Source: CAYUAI01 sp964442745
GTDB taxonomy: Bacteria; Pseudomonadota; Gammaproteobacteria; S012-40
NCBI GenBank assembly: GCA_964442745.1
Contig: CAYUAI010000068.1
Location: 1-21,385 of the forward strand
Length of the DNA stretch: 21,385 bases
Reading direction: 5' to 3'
Shown: piece after piece, positions 17,301-21,385 of the stretch
Layout: the number at the start of each line of letters is the position of its first letter
Numbering within the stretch: position 1 is the first letter of the stretch
Notes under the pieces: generated by a model
The model's input: only the letters and a program-made list of their open reading frames with translations
Told to the model about the DNA's origin: nothing
The model's database searches: none
Position numbers and translations under genes: made by a program

Positions 17301-18963
17301 AGGAATTACCGATGAGTCCGACCGCTTCTGGGCATTAAAAAAACAGGCTGAATTGATCGTCTCTATCCCATGTTACCTACGCTCATCCGACGCACAAAAG
17401 GTGCTTGACTCTTATGAAAAAAAAGCGAGTGGAATGATTCGACAACCTTACATTCATTCGTGGAGTGGTATGGTTAAAGCCCCATTTTCATTTGAGGTAT
17501 TTCTTAGTTCCAGTGATAGTGAGGTGTTGCGAGTATTGGCACACTACTCAGGACAAGGTAAAGACTTTGATGACTTTCTTGTTGGTGGAGAGCGAGAAGT
17601 TGGTTGGCAATTACGTGAAGCATCTTCACGTCATCCAACACGCTTTTTGCTGTTGTTGTCCACTCATTGGGACGAATTTTCTGAAAAGTTCCGCGATGAC
17701 ATCATGGATGGTGCAGCTGATTATCTGAAATATCGTTATGGTAACTTGCAAACCAATGGCTCATGGACACCAATCGGTGAGCCCGATGCCACCTCATTGG
17801 CGGTTCATATCCTTAATGAACTGGAAAGACACTCCCATCACTGGCATCACAATCGTACCGCATCTGATGCCCTGCAAGCCTGCTCACATGTAATACAGGA
17901 TGCACAAAATGCAGCGCGACTTGTGTTTATGGCCATAGGTTTTGCAAATCTTCGAGAGGACAGTACTATCAAAGAAGATTCGAGTGATTTGATCACAACA
18001 GGTATCAATATGATGGGTGGTCGCATAGCTGAGTCACTAATGATTTTAGTTGATAGACTCCAAGAACACAGTGTTCCATTTCCCGAGTTACTTTCTCCCA
18101 CTCTGCGCCGTTTTGCTGGACACGATAATCCTGCCATTCGTGCTTTGATACTGCGGCGCTTACCATATTTGCAGAGTCAAAATACTGTGTTGGGTTGGGA
18201 TTTATTCGAGCGTGCTATGCAAGATGCTTCGGGACTTTGGAAGACTGCTGAACGTTGCCTCTATTACGCGTACCGTAATAATTTTGAAAACGTTGCGCCC
18301 TTACTTAAACGTATTCATCTAGAGGGTGGTTGTAAGGACATGGAAACATGGGGGCGTATATCGGCCTTGGCAGCGTTGTCTAATCACATTGACTTTACCT
18401 CTCTGCATGATAATTTGAAGTCACTTAATATTTTGGAGGCATGGCGTGGCGCAGCGACTGTATGGACACATCCTGAAAATATAAAACAACATCGGAATCA
18501 GTGCCTTGGTGGTATCGAAACTGGATTGAATGATAATAGCCAAAACGCTAGGGCTGTTGCACAAGAGATGGAAAGCTTATTTCAGCGTAATACGCTGAGA
18601 ATATCTATTCCAGTAGAGCTGATTGAAAAATTTTTTAGCATCTTGGAAAATGATAATGAGAATAAACACCACCGACTCTTCGGATTTGGGGAATGGCTAA
18701 ACGCCATTTCACAACACGATCCAGATCAAGCAATAGCTGTAATAGAGATTTATCTGTCATATGTCAAACGTATTAAAAAGTATCTGCACGATCATGAAAA
18801 TAACCTTACACAACTAATGACCCGTCTATTTGCGGAAGCAGAGGAACGAGAAGAATCTGATCATGGTGATATGTTGCAACGCGTGGTATCGATACAAGAT
18901 ACGTTACTGACATTGGGGGTAAATAGCATTAACGTTTGGCTTAAAGCTGCCGAAAGACCGTGA
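14395..18963 (+). CDS. Cap4-like nuclease / STAND NTPase, Avs-like antiphage sensor-effector
   Basis: A 1522-aa protein read as a self-contained immune sensor. Residues 1-110 carry the Cap4/DUF4297-type nuclease signature: RGDGYQ (10-15), D45/D46, and Q60-C-K62 as the QxK half of the PD-(D/E)xK site. A linker of about 130 residues follows. The STAND/NACHT-like P-loop ATPase has Walker A GLPGSGKT (285-292), Walker B IVIDSLD (355-361) and a sensor-like arginine in TACRDFD (R395). From about 480 to the end there is a long helical, repeat-like region without membrane segments, the usual sensor part. By family knowledge, such proteins oligomerise on binding a phage protein and cleave DNA. Which Avs type it is, and its ligand, cannot be told here. 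Shine-Dalgarno AGGGA at 14382-14386. Confidence 0.82.
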   Translation: MSIAGIRSNRGDGYQTLVAFDWALTVLSDPDFQWIEVDSVSYSVDDIVIGKADGTEICCQCKKNQTHFKPWTVADLGDELEKASSLLAINKNAEVRFYSRSPFSTLAKLREYAVLQPDEASYRKKLSKEHQKIDAELTTIFATKAPNLSIYEFVCRTLFETSCELDRMETLLHERLRFMASNSTSGFNALWTRIDNLGGRMGSSNLTTSPLHRLTKEDLKAILQQAGAMLTPAMSLVEARNSFSSTSAIGRTWQRNISGQYITSPVVNEIITAVDVKKRSILLTGLPGSGKTCVILAVQEALEQRMQKQNDLVPLFIQAREYADLDTALERQAQGLSEKWVEQAARMAEETQVVIVIDSLDVLSIAREYRVLTYFLAQIDRLLLIPNITVVTACRDFDLQYDRRIAERKWDCELKCRPLNWETEVAPLLNVLDIHMATIDPVTRELIKNPRELALFVELARREGSFNVVTNQALAQRYLDTFIQADSVLGEIAMQAIEAIADEMLKSRSLVVPRQRFNASQDILRALLSLNVLQETQDRKLTFGHQTLLDVLVISGAMRQGVPLNKFIQALPPVPFVRPSIRSFVAQLVMGERSEFRKQLRTVLIGSTAFHVRRLVAESLAEQIPQNDDWPLIRDLYNKHRDVFQVICTQAVQIDWHHFWLRNLVPVLIETQDVNGLAAHMHRVSQWINEDAAGILQFWTKSLSLDWLDGKEIAHQLGHYISEIDTGNLTLVEPLLEQLLNMPRQEHNSLGRAIARCVAAKVVNDTLLWRYVAGDISDDDVIKHHFNNKLRCQPHEFGKSDGNFFCQRMEESTTLLDLALESLERWSEVKSSRHGNTRIGYRSGFLQKTSYEDTHTQNDTRHVDAENILMNSIENAILHHAKVRSNWWKNNRERLCFNHEGALIYFAILACNNSSLANIDLIGRILCNKNLLKFELNYELGTLMNTTYMYLDTSTQDEVMECIMSVWDEGITDESDRFWALKKQAELIVSIPCYLRSSDAQKVLDSYEKKASGMIRQPYIHSWSGMVKAPFSFEVFLSSSDSEVLRVLAHYSGQGKDFDDFLVGGEREVGWQLREASSRHPTRFLLLLSTHWDEFSEKFRDDIMDGAADYLKYRYGNLQTNGSWTPIGEPDATSLAVHILNELERHSHHWHHNRTASDALQACSHVIQDAQNAARLVFMAIGFANLREDSTIKEDSSDLITTGINMMGGRIAESLMILVDRLQEHSVPFPELLSPTLRRFAGHDNPAIRALILRRLPYLQSQNTVLGWDLFERAMQDASGLWKTAERCLYYAYRNNFENVAPLLKRIHLEGGCKDMETWGRISALAALSNHIDFTSLHDNLKSLNILEAWRGAATVWTHPENIKQHRNQCLGGIETGLNDNSQNARAVAQEMESLFQRNTLRISIPVELIEKFFSILENDNENKHHRLFGFGEWLNAISQHDPDQAIAVIEIYLSYVKRIKKYLHDHENNLTQLMTRLFAEAEEREESDHGDMLQRVVSIQDTLLTLGVNSINVWLKAAERP

Positions 18964-19041
18964 CTGCGAATTAATTGATATTAGAGGTCGGAGTAACAAA
19001 TACAAAGTTAAGGAATTTATCAAAATAGATTCAAACTGGAT

Positions 19042-19055
19042 TTTGTAAAATAATT
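19042..19055 (+). repeat. 14-bp direct repeat, right copy (candidate attachment site)
   Basis: TTTGTAAAATAATT, identical to 9004-9017. It lies 79 bases beyond the cargo stop codon. CTTAC follows after 45 bases here and 40 bases in the left copy; TATAC follows after 54 and 52 bases. This co-linear pattern is the main reason for placing the first island's right border here. Confidence 0.45.
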
Positions 19056-19093
19056 CATAAGAAATATCAATAATTTAACAAAAAAACTTACAA

Positions 19094-19134
19094 AATATAC
19101 TTATAAATTAAGTATATTAATGAAATTAATATAC
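19094..19134. repeat. Two overlapping inverted repeats built from an AATATAC unit
   Basis: AATATACTTA (19094-19103) and TAAGTATATT (19109-19118) are perfect reverse complements with a five-base centre. GTATATTAAT (19112-19121) and ATTAATATAC (19125-19134) form a second perfect pair with a three-base centre. The unit AATATAC thus occurs three times in alternating orientation. Such iterated sites are typical of recombinase or directionality-factor binding. TAAGTATA is also shared with the inverted repeat behind ssb. Confidence 0.5.
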
Positions 19135-19217
19135 AAATATAGATTTTATATTGTTTAAGGTATGTATAACCTTTTTAGAGGTCACCTGAGACTAATTTTG
19201 TAAAAAATACCACTAAG

Positions 19218-19240
19218 CCCCTATTATTAGGGGTTTTTTT
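19218..19240 (+). terminator. Rho-independent terminator
   Basis: CCCCTA (19218-19223) pairs with TAGGGG (19228-19233) around TTAT, directly followed by seven T (19234-19240). It lies 255 bases behind the cargo gene and about 100 bases ahead of the second ginA-like gene. It would stop plus-strand transcription leaving the first island. Confidence 0.8.
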
Positions 19241-19337
19241 ATGGGCTGAGAAAATGGTCGAATAAAAAATCATATAATAGTATAATTGTAACTATAAAAA
19301 TAATTAGTTAATATTTATGTAAAATTGAGAGATATGT

Positions 19338-20522
19338 ATGAAAGTGGAAATGGTGACTCATCCGACGGGTGATCAGCTGCCTCTGTTATTAGATGGAGAT
19401 GGGTTGCCTATTCCTGCGCCCAATGAATTTATTATGGCTCGTCGTTCGCTAAGCCCGAACACGTTGGTCAGAAACCTTCGGGAATTGGCCGTTTTTTATC
19501 GTTGGTTAGATCGTGAAGGTCTAGATCTTTGGGCGCGGGTTTGTTCTGAAAAATCATTTTCTGAAGCAGAAATCAGAGGTGGATTGGTTGAGGCGCTGAG
19601 AAGAGATCAGGAGGGTAGAACCAAAGTTAAGCTAATCGCTGTCACCCCATCTACCTTTAATCAGCGGCTGACAACCGTCAGGCAATATTTAGCTTGGTGT
19701 TTTGATGTAGCGCTGGGGGCCATGCCGATGGCGGATACTCGATTTGATTATGTTCGTGAGCATAAGAATCGAGTGATCCAGTGGTTGGATGCTGCATTTA
19801 TTAATGCGCCACCCACAAACAAGATAAGCCGCAAAGGATTGAGCGATAAGGAAGTGGCGTTTTTAATTGCCAAGCTTGATCCCGAAAGTCCAGAGGCCTT
19901 TGGCAGAGATCCGGCGGTACGTTTTCGTAATTATGTCGCCACGATGATTATGTTGTACTACGGACTTCGTCCAGGAGAGTTGTTAAGCCTGCGCGTAGAG
20001 GATGTAGAAATCGGTGCTATCTCAAGTATTCGTGTACTAAGGCGACCTCCAGACCCTTTAGATCTACGCCAGCCTAGACCTCAAATAAAGAGAAATGGTC
20101 GTATTCTTCCCATCGATGATTCAGTATTTGCTCGGCGGATTGATCAGTACATTATGACTTGGCGTGAAGTGTTAGAGCAAAAATCACAACGAGAATCAAA
20201 TTATTTAATATTGAGTGATGAGGGTGAAGCACTATCGCAATCGTCAATCACCCAGTTTTATCAAATTCTACGGAACAAGTTTCCTGGTGAGTTACCACCT
20301 CACTTAACAGCAAAAGCGCTAAGGCATACGTTTTCAAGTCAAATGGAACGGGAATTACGCCGAGCCGGAATGGATGAAGATCGTCGCAGAGAGGCGTTAG
20401 CCCTATTGCGTGGGGATAGCAGTTTAGCGTCTCAATCTATTTATATCGCTCAAGAAATAGAGGAGCAGGCCAATCTGGCCCTAAAGACGTATCAACAAAA
20501 ATTAATGTCAGAGGATTTTTAA
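19338..20522 (+). CDS. Tyrosine recombinase, second GinA-like copy
   Basis: A 394-aa recombinase of the same subfamily as the 9153 gene but well diverged. Catalytic landmarks are R211 (YYGLRPGELLSLR), the box-II stretch K326-A-L-R329-HTF and nucleophile Y369 (QSIYIAQ). The first His of HxxR is Lys here, and the usual His/Trp before the tyrosine is not obvious (LLRGDSS), so activity may be altered. The N-terminal part (residues 35-160) looks like a core-binding domain. The frame is intact and has the Shine-Dalgarno GAGAG. The segment LRRPPDPLDLRQ corresponds to IRREADNPDDPR of the first copy. The following ginB-like partner is broken, so the gene is probably an orphan of a dead element. Confidence 0.82.
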   Translation: MKVEMVTHPTGDQLPLLLDGDGLPIPAPNEFIMARRSLSPNTLVRNLRELAVFYRWLDREGLDLWARVCSEKSFSEAEIRGGLVEALRRDQEGRTKVKLIAVTPSTFNQRLTTVRQYLAWCFDVALGAMPMADTRFDYVREHKNRVIQWLDAAFINAPPTNKISRKGLSDKEVAFLIAKLDPESPEAFGRDPAVRFRNYVATMIMLYYGLRPGELLSLRVEDVEIGAISSIRVLRRPPDPLDLRQPRPQIKRNGRILPIDDSVFARRIDQYIMTWREVLEQKSQRESNYLILSDEGEALSQSSITQFYQILRNKFPGELPPHLTAKALRHTFSSQMERELRRAGMDEDRRREALALLRGDSSLASQSIYIAQEIEEQANLALKTYQQKLMSEDF

Positions 20523-20782
20523 TGGTAGTGAGATCAGCGTTGAAGGACTTAGTAAAGCGGTATGGTTGGCTGGATATTCCATCTTCCATAGTGACGCGAG
20601 AAGGAAAAATTTTTGATTCATCGGGCGACACATGGGCTTTGCCCTAGGCTATGCGGGATAATTCAACACTGACATTTGGAAAGATAAATAACTTAAACCT
20701 TCGATGGGTGACCAAAGCGTATGTGAGGGATCGGATAGAGAGAGTTTCTAAGATACCAAGAACGTTTTATCATTGGAATTAA
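20522..20782 (+). pseudogene. Broken GinB-like tyrosine recombinase, N-terminal fragment
   Basis: The ATG at 20522 shares one base with the preceding stop (TAATG), as in a working recombinase operon. The frame reads 41 codons to TAG (20645-20647) and then continues in the same frame for 44 codons to TAA (20780-20782). The segment GKIFDSSGDTWAL before the first stop matches GYEFDMDSDVWKL of the intact ginB. The part after it ends in TFYHWN, comparable to AYHAFN. The catalytic domain is entirely missing. I read this as the N-terminal 85 codons of a ginB-like gene with a nonsense mutation and a deletion behind it. Readthrough or a sequencing error at the TAG would not restore the lost part. Confidence 0.65.
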
Positions 20783-20810
20783 ACCGGATAATGAATAAGT
20801 AGGGACGCCT

Positions 20811-21341
20811 ATGAATTATATAGTTAAAGCAAAAGACTCGTTAATTAAAATTGCTACAGTAATTCTGGGAGATAAAAATTTATGGCGAGAATTAGCTCTA
20901 AAAAATCATATCAATCCGCCATATAAAATTTACATTGGCCAAGAGTTACGCCTCCCTGCTATCAAGAATTTACAGTCCGCTAAGAGAACAATTTTCACTT
21001 CTTCCAACATGATGGGGGCAGATTCAGAAACAAATATGGTCAATGCTCGTGCATTCTTCTTCGTCTTGGCCGATGAGATTCTCCCATCCGAAAAAATTGT
21101 ACGAAAAGTATTGCAATATCCGAGTAGTATGCAGGAAATGATCCTTGCTCATCCAGAAAAATTCGGTATGCATGCACCTATGCCGAAAGCAAAGATCTCT
21201 ATTGGGGAGCACGCTTTGGGAGCAAATAAAAGCCCCTATTTGTCGGGAAGTACATTACCGAAAGGTGCACCTAATATCACAGGAAGACCCGTGTATATAG
21301 ATATCAACAAGGTGAAAAAAGCGGGTGTTATTATTTATTAG
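20811..21341 (+). CDS. LysM-domain protein with toxin-like C-terminus
   Basis: A 176-aa protein. Residues 1-50 form a LysM module (YIVKAKDSLIKIA...YKIYIGQELRLP), which usually binds peptidoglycan or serves in contractile-injection and polymorphic-toxin proteins. There is no signal peptide. The C-terminal part (about 75-176) has NARAFFFVLADE, HALGANKSPYLSGS and RPVYIDINK. This R...SxS-like layout recalls ADP-ribosyltransferase-type toxin domains, but I could not place it firmly. The end (GVIIY) is abrupt, so the domain may have lost its last strands. The Shine-Dalgarno AGGGA is five bases upstream. It directly follows the ginB-like remnant. An immunity gene, if there is one, would lie beyond the window. 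Confidence 0.55.
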   Translation: MNYIVKAKDSLIKIATVILGDKNLWRELALKNHINPPYKIYIGQELRLPAIKNLQSAKRTIFTSSNMMGADSETNMVNARAFFFVLADEILPSEKIVRKVLQYPSSMQEMILAHPEKFGMHAPMPKAKISIGEHALGANKSPYLSGSTLPKGAPNITGRPVYIDINKVKKAGVIIY

Positions 21342-21361
21342 TCTCTACTAAGGTTAAAACC

Positions 21362-21377
21362 ACCGCCTTTAGGCGGT
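21362..21377. repeat. Perfect hairpin behind the LysM gene
   Basis: ACCGCC (21362-21367) pairs with GGCGGT (21372-21377) around TTTA. No T-run follows before the window ends, so it may be a weak terminator for the LysM gene or half of a larger structure cut by the window edge. Confidence 0.45.
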
Positions 21378-21385
21378 CAGATTTA

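Larger units (their letters stand above)
9000..19041 (+). mobile_element. GInt-like genomic island (three tyrosine recombinases + small protein, one defence cargo)
   Basis: The sequence shows four overlapping genes in the order recombinase, recombinase, recombinase, coiled-coil protein, followed by one large cargo gene, all on the plus strand and directly behind ssb. This order matches the ginABCD module of GInts, an island class described from Pseudomonas, and resembles tnpABC of Tn554. The borders are inferred. The left border lies between the ssb stop and the 14-mer at 9004-9017. The right border is placed near the second copy of that 14-mer at 19042-19055, after which a second ginA-like gene begins. 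No tRNA target is involved. Confidence 0.55.
18964..19337. other. AT-rich junction region between the two recombinase elements
   Basis: There is no gene in these 374 bases. The region holds the second copy of the 14-mer (19042-19055), a cluster of short inverted repeats (19094-19134), a TTTTGTAAAA decamer at 19041-19050 that recurs at 19196-19205, and a clear terminator (19218-19240). It ends with the leader of the next recombinase gene, whose Shine-Dalgarno GAGAG lies at 19327-19331. It probably contains the right end of the first island and the left end of the second. Confidence 0.6.
19042..20782 (+). mobile_element. Remnant of a second GInt-like element
   Basis: An intact ginA-like gene is followed, with a one-base overlap, by a ginB-like gene broken by two in-frame stops. 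No ginC or ginD follows. The left border is inferred from the 14-mer shared with the first island. The right limit is simply where recognisable ginB sequence stops. The order and homology to the first module suggest an older tandem insertion at the same ssb hotspot that has decayed. Confidence 0.5.

Noticed and set aside
9055..19134. CRISPR-like repeats
   Set aside because: The short repeats are palindromic pairs, not regularly spaced direct repeats with spacers.
20573..20580. GATATTCC, matching the last codons of ssb (candidate right attachment site)
   Set aside because: Only eight bases match and they lie inside the ginB-like coding remnant.

Overview
The window looks like part of a gammaproteobacterial chromosome. 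The main reason is the order uvrA(-) / MFS transporter(+) / ssb(+), which I recall from Pseudomonas and relatives. The high similarity of the DAHP synthase to E. coli AroF and the UvrA zinc ligands at the same residue numbers as in E. coli agree with this. I cannot name a genus.

Layout. Positions 1-1127 hold no convincing gene, only AT-rich sequence with several hairpins. Next come a REC-GGDEF-EAL response regulator (1128-2831, +), an AroF-like DAHP synthase (2875-3942, -), uvrA (4108-6933, -), an MFS transporter with a small soluble C-terminal domain (7029-8471, +), and ssb four bases further on (8476-8985, +). This is ordinary core genome.

Directly behind the intact ssb stop codon the accessory region begins. 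Four tightly overlapping genes (9153-14310) encode three different tyrosine recombinases and a small basic coiled-coil protein. This is the ginABCD arrangement of GInt-type genomic islands (related in layout to Tn554 tnpABC). The island appears to carry a single cargo gene, 14395-18963. It encodes a 1522-residue protein with an N-terminal Cap4-like (DUF4297-like) PD-(D/E)xK nuclease domain, a central STAND/NACHT-like P-loop NTPase and a very long helical C-terminal region. That is the architecture of Avs-type (AVAST) antiphage sensors, so I read the unit as a mobile single-gene immune island parked behind ssb.

After the cargo, an AT-rich stretch (18964-19337) resembles the sequence just behind ssb: it has the same 14-mer followed by the same motifs in the same order. 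Then comes a second ginA-like recombinase (19338-20522) coupled by a one-base overlap to a broken ginB-like gene (20522-20782). This indicates a second, decayed element of the same class in tandem. Its remainder is replaced by a small LysM-domain protein with a toxin-like C-terminus (20811-21341), after which the window ends. The outer right border of the island array is therefore not in view.

The system most worth attention is the combination of a three-recombinase integration module, loxP-like inverted repeats at the presumed left end, a Cap4-STAND nuclease as sole cargo, and tandem accretion of related elements at the ssb 3' end.
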